Origin: Rhodobacter sp. | GTDB lineage: Bacteria; Pseudomonadota; Alphaproteobacteria; Rhodobacterales; Rhodobacteraceae | Length of the DNA stretch: 64,000 bases | Direction of reading: 5' to 3' | Assembly (NCBI GenBank): GCA_027484145.1 | Contig: JAIXUH010000002.1 | Coordinates: 186,001-250,000, forward strand | Shown here: positions 18,930 through 27,306 of the stretch, one piece after another | Layout of the letters: every line of letters begins with the position of its first letter | How positions within the stretch are numbered: position 1 is the stretch's first letter | Made by a program: the position numbers and the translations under genes | The notes under the pieces: model-generated | What the model saw: the letters and a program-made list of their open reading frames with translations, nothing else | The model's database searches: none | What the model was told of the DNA's origin: nothing

Positions 18930-20311
18930 TGCAAGGCGATGCCCCCGTGCCGCAAAACCTACTGGACAGGCTTGACCTGACCGAGGTCGAAAGCTTTGCC
19001 GATGTGGGTGGAAATGCCTTGGACCTTGCCCTTGCGGTGGCGCAGCGGTGGGATTGCGAAATTGCGCTGATCGACATCGATCCACGTGGCAATTGGTGTG
19101 CCGAGGCGTCGGATTGGGTGGCGCCTTACAGCGCTGCGCTCATTTCGGCCGGGATTTCTGTCGCCCGCATCCGCCGGGTCCATCAGGTGGCCGATCTGGC
19201 GCACTTTGATCTGATCGCCAACCTGTCGATGTTCGGAGATGGCAGCAAGATCAAGCATCTGGAGCCCGTTCTTCAGAAATCACTTCATGCGGCCACGCGC
19301 ATGGTGACCGATATCCGGAAGGGGTCTGGCGCCTATCCATTGCTCAACGGCTTTGGCGCCTGCGAGACCCTTTCCACCACCGAGGTGGCTGGCAAACCCG
19401 TCACGCGCGCCCTGTTCCGGGCCGGGCCGCAGAACGCCGCCGCCCCTGATGAAGGGTCGTGGTCGGCCATCGCGGCGGGCCTTGCCGGGGCGGATGGGTT
19501 TTTTCGCGAAAGCGCCGAGCATTCCTTTCTGTTCGTCAAACGCTCTGACACGCTGGTCGTGACCTTTGACAACCTTGATATCGCCATGACCAAGCGTGAG
19601 GATCGCCGCCCATGGGGCTTTTCCTTCATCGAAAAGCAGGGCTGGTCCATGCTGGGCGTCATGGCAAACGGCTGGACATGGTATCGCGACCCGTGGGTCT
19701 GGAAGCAGTTTGACCAGTTGCGCGACGCTGGCTTTTTCGCGCAGTTCCGGCGTGTTGTGTTTTACGGCGCCTCGATGGGCGGCTATGCGGCGGCGGCCTT
19801 TGTGGCGGCTTGCCCGGGCGCGGATGTGGTGGCCATTTCGCCGCAGTCCACCTTGGACAAGACCCTTGTCCCATGGGAAACCCGCTATCACACGGCTTGG
19901 GGCCGCGATTTTTCCGGCCATTACGGCGACGCGGCCCATACCAGCGCCGCCGCAGGCCGGGTGTTCCTGCTCTATGACCCCTACGAGCCTTTGGACAGCG
20001 GCCATGCCAAGCGCTTTGCCGGGGCCAATGTCACCAAATTGCGTGCGCCGCTCTTGGGCCACCGTCTGGGGTCGTCCTTGCAGCAGATGGGCATTCTCGC
20101 CCCCATCACCCTTGCTGCGCTGAACGGCACGCTGACCGAGGCCGAGTTTTATCGCACCCTGCGCGCCCGCAAGACATTCGCCCGTTATCAGCGTGAGTTG
20201 TTCAAGCGCGCGCTGGATCGCGGCCGCCCCGGTCTTGCCCGCAAACTGGGACGCTGGGTGCTGACACGTGGCGACAACCGATATATCCGGCAAGGCATGC
20301 TGTCGCTTTAG
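18926..20311 (+). CDS. Methyltransferase-like / alpha-beta hydrolase fusion protein
   Basis: A 461 aa protein. It starts at GTG 18926 or the adjacent ATG 18929, both overlapping the upstream stop. Residues 1-165 resemble a Rossmann methyltransferase: VESFADVGGNALDLALA (motif I), LIDIDPRGN (motif II acid) and HFDLIANLSMFG (motif IV position). Residues 190-455 are related to the protein at 13467-14471 and keep what looks like a full triad: nucleophile Ser283 in VVFYGASMGGYAAAAF, an Asp in LLYDPYEPLD and His in LLGHRLG. The fusion of a methyl-transfer-like and an esterase-like domain beside glycosyltransferases suggests decoration or trimming of a glycan, but no substrate can be named. I know of no characterised protein with this layout. 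Confidence 0.65.
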   Translation: MMQGDAPVPQNLLDRLDLTEVESFADVGGNALDLALAVAQRWDCEIALIDIDPRGNWCAEASDWVAPYSAALISAGISVARIRRVHQVADLAHFDLIANLSMFGDGSKIKHLEPVLQKSLHAATRMVTDIRKGSGAYPLLNGFGACETLSTTEVAGKPVTRALFRAGPQNAAAPDEGSWSAIAAGLAGADGFFRESAEHSFLFVKRSDTLVVTFDNLDIAMTKREDRRPWGFSFIEKQGWSMLGVMANGWTWYRDPWVWKQFDQLRDAGFFAQFRRVVFYGASMGGYAAAAFVAACPGADVVAISPQSTLDKTLVPWETRYHTAWGRDFSGHYGDAAHTSAAAGRVFLLYDPYEPLDSGHAKRFAGANVTKLRAPLLGHRLGSSLQQMGILAPITLAALNGTLTEAEFYRTLRARKTFARYQRELFKRALDRGRPGLARKLGRWVLTRGDNRYIRQGMLSL

Positions 20312-20427
20312 CGGAGGCCGCAGGCCAACGGGGTCATTGTCCATTGGTCGCACCTGCCTCCCATGCCGCTTGACCCCCGCTGGTGGCACCGTAAGCATGG
20401 CGCAGGCATTCGGGGGGGAGAACCGCG

Positions 20428-21324
20428 TTGACCACAATTCCGGCAACGATTGACGCCACAGAGGTGATGCTGGCAGGCCAAGGCTATGTCGCCAGCCGCG
20501 CCTTGGCGACGGTTGTGTTCCTGTCGCTGCGTCTTGGCCGCCCGCTGTTTCTGGAAGGTGAGGCTGGCGTCGGCAAGACCGAAATCGCCAAGACCATCGC
20601 TCAGGCCCTTGGGCGGCGCCTGATCCGCCTGCAATGCTACGAGGGGCTGGATTCCGCCTCTGCCGTGGCAGAATGGAACTTCGCGGCGCAGATGGTGGCC
20701 ATTCGCGCCGCCGAGGCCACCGATGGTTCCGCCCCCGAACTGTTTTCGGAACGCTTCCTGATCGAACGCCCGCTTCTCGCTGCCATGCGCCCGCAACCGG
20801 GGGGCGCGCCGGTGCTGCTGATTGACGAGCTGGACCGCACGGATGAGCCGTTCGAAGCCTTCCTGCTGGAAGCCTTGTCCGATTTTCAGGTGACCATTCC
20901 CGAACTCGGCACAATCTGCGCGCCAGAACCGCCCATCGTGATCGTGACATCCAACCGCACGCGTGAGGTGCATGACGCCCTCAAGCGCCGTTGCCTCTAT
21001 CACTGGGTCGATTATCCCAGCTTTGACCGGGAGCTCGCCATCCTGAACAGCCGCGCGCCCGAAGCGACCCAGACGCTTAGCCGCGAAATTGTGTCTTTCG
21101 TCCAACGCTTGCGGCGCGAAGATCTGTTCAAGAAACCGGGCGTCGCCGAGACCATCGACTGGGCCAAGTGCCTCTTGGCGCTTGATGTCATCGCCCTGTC
21201 GCCGGAAGTGATCTCTGACACCTTGGGGGCGATCCTGAAGTATCAGGATGACATCCAGAAAATTCAGGGCTCCGAAGCCAAGCGCCTGCTTGATCAGGTC
21301 AAGAAGGAACTGGTGCCGGCATGA
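20428..21324 (+). CDS. MoxR-family AAA ATPase, CoxD-like
   Basis: A 298 aa AAA+ ATPase starting at TTG 20428 behind a GGGGGGAG ribosome site. Walker A is GEAGVGKTEIAK (about residues 43-54), Walker B VLLIDELDRTDE, sensor 1 VTSNRTRE and sensor 2 DALKRRCLYHWVDYP. The RRLIRLQCYEGLD signature and the pairing with a VWA protein downstream match CoxD/CoxE. These mature the copper/sulfur-modified molybdenum site of CO dehydrogenase or related hydroxylases. The 77-nt gap to the VWA gene holds a dispersed palindromic repeat. No structural oxidoreductase gene is nearby, so the client is unknown. Confidence 0.85.
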   Translation: MTTIPATIDATEVMLAGQGYVASRALATVVFLSLRLGRPLFLEGEAGVGKTEIAKTIAQALGRRLIRLQCYEGLDSASAVAEWNFAAQMVAIRAAEATDGSAPELFSERFLIERPLLAAMRPQPGGAPVLLIDELDRTDEPFEAFLLEALSDFQVTIPELGTICAPEPPIVIVTSNRTREVHDALKRRCLYHWVDYPSFDRELAILNSRAPEATQTLSREIVSFVQRLRREDLFKKPGVAETIDWAKCLLALDVIALSPEVISDTLGAILKYQDDIQKIQGSEAKRLLDQVKKELVPA

Positions 21325-21358
21325 AGGGCATCGCCTTCCATTTTCTGTCCTCAAATAT

Positions 21359-21395
21359 CCCACGGGGGGTGCGGGGGGTGTGAAACCCCCCGCAG
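21359..21395. repeat. Dispersed palindromic intergenic repeat, copy 1
   Basis: The block from the CTCAAATATCCCACGGGGGG region through GGGGGGTGTGAAACCCCCC forms a G/C-rich hairpin just before the CoxE-like start. A diverged, inverted copy is at 35050-35180. The TCTGTC..AAATATCCCACGGGGG core is of a kind often seen between genes in Rhodobacteraceae. Confidence 0.55.
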
Positions 21396-21401
21396 GCAAC
21401 G

Positions 21402-22661
21402 ATGGCCACCTACGCCCCGCTCGACATTCCCGAAGACGGCAAACTTGCCCATAATATCACGCACTTCGGCCGGGCCTTGCGCAAGGCGGGTCTGCCCATC
21501 GGCCCGGGCAGGGTGATCGACGCCATCCGCGCGGTCGAGGCTGCCGGCTTTTCCGAACGGGTTGATTTCTATTGGACACTGCACGCCTGTTTCGTCAGCC
21601 GCCCCGAACAGCGGGCGGTGTTCGAGCAGGTGTTTCGCCTGTTCTGGCGTGACCCGAAATACCTCGATCATATGATGAGCCTCTTGTTGCCCGCCATTCA
21701 AGGCGTGCAAGAGGACCGCATGGCCGAGGCCGCAGAAAAGCGCGCGGCCGAGGCCTTGCTGGACGGCGTGGATCGCGACCTTCCCGAACGGCAGGACACA
21801 CCGGACGAGGATGCGCAGGTCGAGATCGACGCATCCGCCACCATGAGCCACGAAGAACGGCTCAAAACGCTGGATTTCGAACTGATGTCGGTGGCCGAGA
21901 TAGCCGAGGCCAAGCGCATGCTGGCCCGCCTGTCTCTGCCGGTGCGGCCCTTGATCACCCGGCGCAGCAGTGCCGCGATGACCGGGCGCATTGACCTGCG
22001 CCGCACCTTGCGCGCCAGTCTGCGTCAGGGCGGCGAAGTCACCAAACTGTCCTTCAAAGCGCCCCGGGAACGCTGGCCCAATCTGGTGGTGCTGTGCGAT
22101 ATCTCTGGCTCGATGAGCCAGTATTCGCGGCTGGTTCTGCATTTCGTGCATGCCGTTGCCAACCGCAAGGGACAGGGCTGGGCGCGGGTGCATGCCTTTA
22201 CCTTTGGCACGCGGCTGACCAACATCACCCGTCACCTGGGCAACCGCGATGTCGATGCCAGCCTCAGGGCCGCAGGGGCCGAGGCGCAGGATTGGTCGGG
22301 CGGCACCCGCATCGGTGCCTGCCTGCACGAATTCAACCGAGACTGGTCGCGCCGCGTGCTGGGGCAGGGCGCGGTGGTCCTATTGATCACCGACGGGTTG
22401 GACCGGGATGATGCCGGCGTTCTGGCCCGCGCGACCGAACGGCTGCACCTGTCGTGCCGCCGCCTGATCTGGCTGAACCCCCTGTTGCGGTGGGAAGGCT
22501 TTGCGCCGCGCGCCATGGGCATCCGCGCGATGCTGCCGCATGTCGATGCCTTTCGCGCGGGCCATTCGATCGCCACGCTCGAGGCTTTGGGCCACGCCAT
22601 TTCCGATGCGGGCGATGGCGGCGAAAAGGCGCGGCTGGTGAAGATGTTGTCGGGAACCTGA
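21402..22661 (+). CDS. VWA domain protein, CoxE-like
   Basis: A 419 aa cytosolic protein. The N-terminal half is helical (HFGRALRKAGLPIGPGRVIDA). The C-terminal half is a von Willebrand A domain with an intact MIDAS: CDISGSMSQYSR (DxSxS, about residues 231-235), the conserved Thr in FTFGTRLTNITR, and TDGLDRDD for the distal Asp. GGTRIGACLHEFNRDW is typical of CoxE. It should partner with the MoxR ATPase to remodel a molybdo-hydroxylase during cofactor insertion. A hairpin repeat separates it from that ATPase gene. Confidence 0.87.
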   Translation: MATYAPLDIPEDGKLAHNITHFGRALRKAGLPIGPGRVIDAIRAVEAAGFSERVDFYWTLHACFVSRPEQRAVFEQVFRLFWRDPKYLDHMMSLLLPAIQGVQEDRMAEAAEKRAAEALLDGVDRDLPERQDTPDEDAQVEIDASATMSHEERLKTLDFELMSVAEIAEAKRMLARLSLPVRPLITRRSSAAMTGRIDLRRTLRASLRQGGEVTKLSFKAPRERWPNLVVLCDISGSMSQYSRLVLHFVHAVANRKGQGWARVHAFTFGTRLTNITRHLGNRDVDASLRAAGAEAQDWSGGTRIGACLHEFNRDWSRRVLGQGAVVLLITDGLDRDDAGVLARATERLHLSCRRLIWLNPLLRWEGFAPRAMGIRAMLPHVDAFRAGHSIATLEALGHAISDAGDGGEKARLVKMLSGT

Positions 22662-22831
22662 CCCGGCCTTGAAGCGTTGCCTTTGAAGATCTGGCCGAAG
22701 TCAGCCGACCGGAATGGGCATAACAACGCCGTGCTATCGCATATCGCGGGGGCTGGGCTTAGGTTCTGGCCATACCGAATCTTGATGGCGGGCCGTTTCG
22801 GGCCGCTGCCATCTTCCGGGAAAGGAAAGAC

Positions 22832-24973
22832 ATGAAAAGACTGCTCTCCACAACCGCCGCCTTGTCGCTGGCATTGGCCCCGGTTCAGCCTTGGCCGCTG
22901 ATGGCCCAGACCCTGGCCGAGGATGGCTCCATCCTCGCCGATGACGGCACAGTCCTGTGCACCCCAACCGCCGAGGTGCCCTGCGATATCGACGCAATCA
23001 TGGCTGCCATGAAGGAAGCCGCTGCTGCCGCCGAAGCGGAAGCCGCCGCCGCCGCCGAAGCTGAAGCCGCCGCCGCCGCCGAAGCTGAAGCCGCCGCCGC
23101 CGCCGAAGCTGAAGCCGCCGCCGCCGCCGAAGCTGAAGCCGCTGCTGCCGCCGAAGCTGAAGCCGCCGTCGCTGCCGAAGCAGAGGCGCAGAAAGCTGCC
23201 GAGGATGCCATTGCCGCTCAGGCAGAGGCAGAGGCAAAGGCCGCCGCTGATGCCGAGGCTGCTGCCGCCGCCGAGGCGCAAAAGGCTGCCGAGGCTGCAG
23301 CACAAGAGGCCGCCGCAGCGGATGAGGCCGCAAAGGCTGCCGCTGACGAAGCGGCTAAACTGGCTGCAGACGAGGCCGCAAAGGCTGCTGCCGCCGCCGA
23401 CGAGGCCGCGAAAACCGCAGCGGATGAGGCCGCAAAGCTGGCCGAGGAAGAAGCCGCGAAAACTGCTGCCGACGAGGCCGCAAAGCTAGCCGAAGACGAG
23501 GCCGCGAAAACTGCTGCGGATGAGGCCGCAAAGCTGGCCGAGGAAGAAGCCGCGAAAACCGCAGTGGATGAGGCCGCAAAGCTAGCCGAAGACGAGGCCG
23601 CGAAAACCGCAGCGGATGAGGCCGCAAAGCTAGCCGAAGACGAGGCCGCGAAGACTGCTGCGGATGAGGCCGCAAAACTGGCCGAAGAAGAGGCTGCGAA
23701 GACTGCCGCCGAAGAGGCCGCCAAGGCCGTTGAAACCACGGACCCGGATACGACGACAGCCTCCACTGATGTGCCGGCTCCCGAACAGGTGCCCGTCGAG
23801 GTGCCTGTTGTCAGTGCCGAAGAAACCCAGTCCCTGACCGAGATTCTGTCCGATCCGGGCTCCATCACCGAGACGAACCTTGCCGCCGCTGCGGCCGCCG
23901 CCGCCGCCGACAGCACCGCAGACCCAGCGAAATCCGTCGAATCTGACAGCGAATTGACGGTGCCCGACCTGCCCAAGCCTGACGTGACCACTGTGACGGT
24001 CACGGAGACCGACACGCGCTCATCGGACGAGGAATTTACCGCTGCCCCCACGGCAGTGGGTGAAAACAAGAAATCCGGCCTGTCGGATCTGGAAAAGGTT
24101 GGGCTTCTGGCCCTTGGGGCGCTGGTTGTCGGGGCCATTCTGAAAGACGGGCGTGAGGTTGTGTCCAACAGTGGTGACCGCGTGGTGGTGAAAGAGCCGG
24201 ATGGACGCTACATCGTCTACAAGGATGACGATACCTTGCTGCGCCGCCCCGGTGCCACCGTGCGGACCGAAACCTATGCCGACGGGTCAACCCTTTCGAC
24301 GGTGGACCGCGAGGATGGCACGCAAGTGGTCACAATTCGCGATGCGTCGGGCCGCGTGCTGCGCCGCGCCACCTATGACAGCCGTGGCAACGAGATCATC
24401 CTGATTGATGATCTGGCCCGCGAAGAGGCGATCGACGTCACAACCCTTCCGCGCCCGCGCGCTGATCGGGTCACGATCTCGACCTCGGACAGGGACGCGG
24501 CACTGAAAGCTGCCCTTGCCCGCGCCGAGGTGGAGGAACTGGGCCGCACCTTCAGCCTGCGCCAGATCCGTGAGATCAGGCAGGTGCGGGCGCTTGCCGC
24601 CACCATTGATGTCGACAACATCACCTTCGAATCGGGGTCTGCCGTCATTCGCGCGACCGAGGCGCGCAAACTGGCTGACCTTGGCCGCCTCATGGGGGAT
24701 ATCCTTGATGAAAACGCCGGTGAGGTGTTCCTGATCGAAGGCCACACCGATGCGGTCGGGTCTGCCTCGTCGAACCTGACGTTGTCAGACCGTCGCGCAG
24801 AATCGGTGGCCCTTGCCCTGTCCGAGTATTTCGACATTCCGCCAGAAAACATGGTGGTGCAGGGCTATGGCGAGTCTGACCTGCGCGTCGAAACGCTGTC
24901 GGACGAGGTGTTGAACCGCCGCGTGGCCGTGCGTGTGGTGACCCCGCTGATGCGGTCTGCCGACATGCGCTGA
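22832..24973 (+). CDS. OmpA-family outer-membrane protein with long alanine-rich repeats
   Basis: A 713 aa exported protein with signal peptide MKRLLSTTAALSLALAPVQP. Residues about 55-110 are near-perfect 8-residue repeats (EAEAAAAA, 24-nt unit). Residues about 185-300 are 16-residue repeats alternating DEAAKTAA and DEAAKLAE (48-nt unit), predicted to form a long helix or coiled coil. A Ser/Thr-rich linker and one hydrophobic helix (KVGLLALGALVVGAIL) follow, then a beta-rich tract. The C-terminal OmpA peptidoglycan-binding domain includes FESGSAVI, IEGHTDAVGS, LSDRRAESVALAL and GYGESDL. It probably anchors the outer membrane to peptidoglycan across a variable spacer. Placement inside a molybdenum-maturation cluster is unexplained. 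Confidence 0.88.
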   Translation: MKRLLSTTAALSLALAPVQPWPLMAQTLAEDGSILADDGTVLCTPTAEVPCDIDAIMAAMKEAAAAAEAEAAAAAEAEAAAAAEAEAAAAAEAEAAAAAEAEAAAAAEAEAAVAAEAEAQKAAEDAIAAQAEAEAKAAADAEAAAAAEAQKAAEAAAQEAAAADEAAKAAADEAAKLAADEAAKAAAAADEAAKTAADEAAKLAEEEAAKTAADEAAKLAEDEAAKTAADEAAKLAEEEAAKTAVDEAAKLAEDEAAKTAADEAAKLAEDEAAKTAADEAAKLAEEEAAKTAAEEAAKAVETTDPDTTTASTDVPAPEQVPVEVPVVSAEETQSLTEILSDPGSITETNLAAAAAAAAADSTADPAKSVESDSELTVPDLPKPDVTTVTVTETDTRSSDEEFTAAPTAVGENKKSGLSDLEKVGLLALGALVVGAILKDGREVVSNSGDRVVVKEPDGRYIVYKDDDTLLRRPGATVRTETYADGSTLSTVDREDGTQVVTIRDASGRVLRRATYDSRGNEIILIDDLAREEAIDVTTLPRPRADRVTISTSDRDAALKAALARAEVEELGRTFSLRQIREIRQVRALAATIDVDNITFESGSAVIRATEARKLADLGRLMGDILDENAGEVFLIEGHTDAVGSASSNLTLSDRRAESVALALSEYFDIPPENMVVQGYGESDLRVETLSDEVLNRRVAVRVVTPLMRSADMR

Positions 24974-25105
24974 TTTGATCTGCGTCAAGGCGCAGGGGCG
25001 GTGTTCGGTGTTTCTTGGGGCATCGGACACCGCTTTTCCCCTGTCGCACGGCGGGTTCCGGTCAACGGCCTTGGTCATTATCCTTCCCTGTCGTGGCAAG
25101 GCGCT

Positions 25106-25135
25106 ATCGCCGCGGGTTCATCAGCCCGCGGCGAT
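25106..25135. repeat. Perfect 11-bp inverted repeat between OmpA and XdhC genes
   Basis: ATCGCCGCGGG (25106-25116) and CCCGCGGCGAT (25125-25135) flank an 8-base loop in the 240-nt gap 24974-25213. No T-run follows, so it is more likely an operator or 5' leader stem than an intrinsic terminator. Confidence 0.5.
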
Positions 25136-25213
25136 TGGCATTTGCGGGGGCACTTTTTGCCAATGGCGAAACTGGCGGCACTGACCCATACTCGGGCCGC
25201 AAAGGGGCATGAC

Positions 25214-26203
25214 ATGCAGCACGACACGCACGACCGTATTCCCGAAATCGCCTTGGGCTGGCACCAAGAAGGCCGCGGTGCGGCCCTTGCCACCGTGGTG
25301 GAAACCTGGGGATCTGCGCCACGGCAGGCGGGCAGCATGCTGGCCATCTCGGGGCATGGGCAGATCATGGGGTCCGTTTCGGGCGGCTGTGTCGAAGGCG
25401 CCGTGGTGACCGAGGCGCTGGAGGCCATGCAGGACGGCATCCCCCGGCTGCTGACCTTTGGTGTCAGTGACGACACCGCGTTTGCTGTCGGCCTTGCCTG
25501 TGGGGGAACCATCCGCGTGCTGGTTGAACCCGTGGGCGCGGGGGGGGACAGGTTACCCGATGCGGTGCTGATGCAACTGGTGCAGGCGCGCGCCGACCGC
25601 CAGCCGCTGGCCTATGCCATTCATCCGGGCACATGGACGCGCCGGTTGCTGGCCCCCGGACAAGACGCTGCTGCCGATGCCCGGTTCCGTGCCGACCGGT
25701 CAGGTATGGAAGAGGATGGCCGATTTATCGCGATTCACAATCCGCCCCTGCGGATGATCGTGGTGGGGGCGGTGCACATCGCGCAGCCTTTGCTGACAAT
25801 GGCGCGCGCCTGTGGCTATGACCCCGTGCTGATCGACCCGCGCGGTGCCTTTGGTTCGGCTGAGCGGTTTCCGGGGGAGACCATCGTCGAGGATTGGCCG
25901 GATGAGGCATTGGCCGCGCTGAAGCCCGACACGCGCACCGCGATTGTAACCCTGACGCATGACACCAAGCTGGATGATCCCGCGATCCGGGTGGCACTGG
26001 CCTCACCCTGCTTTTACCTTGGGTGTCTGGGGTCGGGGCGCACCCATGCCAAACGGGTTGAGCGGCTGGTTGCGGCAGGCTTTACGGCGGATCAGATCGC
26101 CCGCATCCATGCGCCGGTTGGCCTGAACATCTGGGCGAAGACCCCGGCCGAAATCGCCGTGTCGATCATGGGCCAGATCACGCAGCGGTTGAGGCAGGGC
26201 TGA
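25214..26203 (+). CDS. XdhC family molybdenum-cofactor maturation protein (CoxF-like)
   Basis: A 329 aa protein that in the XdhC/CoxI family binds molybdenum cofactor and delivers the sulfurated form to xanthine dehydrogenase-type enzymes. Start at ATG 25214 after AAAGGGG; the ORF runs further upstream but without a ribosome site. N-terminal domain: ALATVVETWGSAPRQAGSML, GSVSGGCVEGAV and FGVSDDTAFAVGLACGGTI. The C-terminal Rossmann part has MIVVGAVHIAQPLLTMA, ALASPCFYLGCLGSGRTH, and ends RIHAPVGLNIWAKTPAEIAVSI. The stop overlaps the next start (TGATG), so it is coupled to the molybdopterin-binding gene. Confidence 0.92.
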   Translation: MQHDTHDRIPEIALGWHQEGRGAALATVVETWGSAPRQAGSMLAISGHGQIMGSVSGGCVEGAVVTEALEAMQDGIPRLLTFGVSDDTAFAVGLACGGTIRVLVEPVGAGGDRLPDAVLMQLVQARADRQPLAYAIHPGTWTRRLLAPGQDAAADARFRADRSGMEEDGRFIAIHNPPLRMIVVGAVHIAQPLLTMARACGYDPVLIDPRGAFGSAERFPGETIVEDWPDEALAALKPDTRTAIVTLTHDTKLDDPAIRVALASPCFYLGCLGSGRTHAKRVERLVAAGFTADQIARIHAPVGLNIWAKTPAEIAVSIMGQITQRLRQG

Positions 26204-27204
26204 TGTTCTTCGGCGAGGTTCCTTTGGCGCAGGCAGAGGGGGCGATCCTTGCCCATTCGGTGCTGTATGAGGGCGGGCGGTTCCGCAAGGGCATGGTGCT
26301 GGCCGCCGAGGATGTGGCGGCCCTTGCGGCGGCCGGTGTGGCACAGGTGACCGTGGCACGGCCGGAGGCGGGCGATGTGGCCGAGGATGCCGCCGCCGAC
26401 CGTCTGGCCCACGCCTTGGTGCCTGATCCGGCGGCGGCTGGGCTGTCGCTGTCGGCGGCCTTTACCGGGCGGGTCAATGTCAACGCGGTGGGGCCGGGCA
26501 TCGTGATGGTCGATGCCGCCGCCGTCAACGCGCTGAACCTGCTGGACCCGTCGATCACCCTTGCGACCCTGACGCAGCATGCCCGTGTTCACGCTGGGTT
26601 GCTGGTGGGGACGGTCAAGATCATCAGCTATGCGGTCAGCGCGGCGGCACTGGACCGCGCCTGTGCGGTGGCGCGGGGGGCGCTGCGGGTGCGTCCGGTG
26701 GCCTTGCAGGACGCCGCGCTGATCCTGACCGAGGTGCCGGGCCTGCCGGACAAGCTGGCCGACAAGGGTCGGCTCGCGATCGAGGGGCGGTTGCGGATGC
26801 TGGGCATGCGGCTGGCGCGGTGCATCAGCGTCGCGCACGAGGAAGAGGCCATTGCGGCGGCGCTGCGGGCCTCGCCACAGGATATGCTGCTGATCCTGAC
26901 CGGGTCGGCCACGTCGGACCTGTACGACACGGCCCCGCAGGCCTTGCGGCGGGCGGGGGGGCAGGTGGCGCGGTTCGGGATGCCTGTTGATCCGGGCAAC
27001 CTGCTGTTCCATGGCAAGCTGGGGGATCGCCCGGTCATTGGCCTGCCCGGCTGTGCGCGCAGCCCCGCGCTGAACGGGGCAGACTGGGTACTGGAACGGA
27101 TGGCCTGCGGGATGGAGGTCACCGACGCCGACATCGCCGGGATGGGGGTGGGGGGATTGCTGAAGGAAATCCCCATCCGCCCGCATCTGAGAGAGCCGAA
27201 ATAG
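26203..27204 (+). CDS. Molybdopterin-binding protein (MoeA/MogA-like)
   Basis: A 333 aa protein in which residues 1-160 resemble the N-terminal part of CoxI-linked molybdopterin proteins (FGEVPLAQAEGAILAHSV, KGMVLAAED). Residues 170-330 form a MogA/MoeA-type domain: LILTGSATSDLYDTAPQAL, GMPVDPGNLLFHGKLG, VIGLPGCARSPALNGADWVL. It probably handles cytidylated or mature Mo cofactor together with XdhC. In related genomes this domain is often fused to a MobA-like nucleotidyltransferase; here the ORF stops after the MoeA-like part and no MobA-like gene follows. Confidence 0.82.
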   Translation: MFFGEVPLAQAEGAILAHSVLYEGGRFRKGMVLAAEDVAALAAAGVAQVTVARPEAGDVAEDAAADRLAHALVPDPAAAGLSLSAAFTGRVNVNAVGPGIVMVDAAAVNALNLLDPSITLATLTQHARVHAGLLVGTVKIISYAVSAAALDRACAVARGALRVRPVALQDAALILTEVPGLPDKLADKGRLAIEGRLRMLGMRLARCISVAHEEEAIAAALRASPQDMLLILTGSATSDLYDTAPQALRRAGGQVARFGMPVDPGNLLFHGKLGDRPVIGLPGCARSPALNGADWVLERMACGMEVTDADIAGMGVGGLLKEIPIRPHLREPK

Positions 27205-27207
27205 GCC

Positions 27208-27230
27208 CCTTGTCCCAGCGTGGGACAAGG
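27208..27230. terminator. Perfect 10-bp stem between convergent genes
   Basis: CCTTGTCCCA (27208-27217), loop GCG, TGGGACAAGG (27221-27230), directly after the molybdopterin-protein stop. There is no strong T-run, so it may act as a weak or RNA-stabilising terminator for the cox-like operon. Confidence 0.5.
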
Positions 27231-27306
27231 TCTGGTCCACTCAAAATCAATGGCTTACGGGCGCATCTTTACGGATTGTTCACCATTGGGCGCCTTTGCC
27301 CGCAGG

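Noticed and set aside
23035-23710. Possible CRISPR or satellite array because of regular repeats
   Set aside because: The units are in frame and encode Ala/Glu/Lys repeats, with no unique spacers and no cas genes.
23218-24168. Long serine/alanine-rich and arginine-rich reading frames opposite the OmpA gene, including a glycine-rich one at 22232-23305
   Set aside because: They mirror the GC-rich repeats of the real gene, have no ribosome sites and no recognisable domain.
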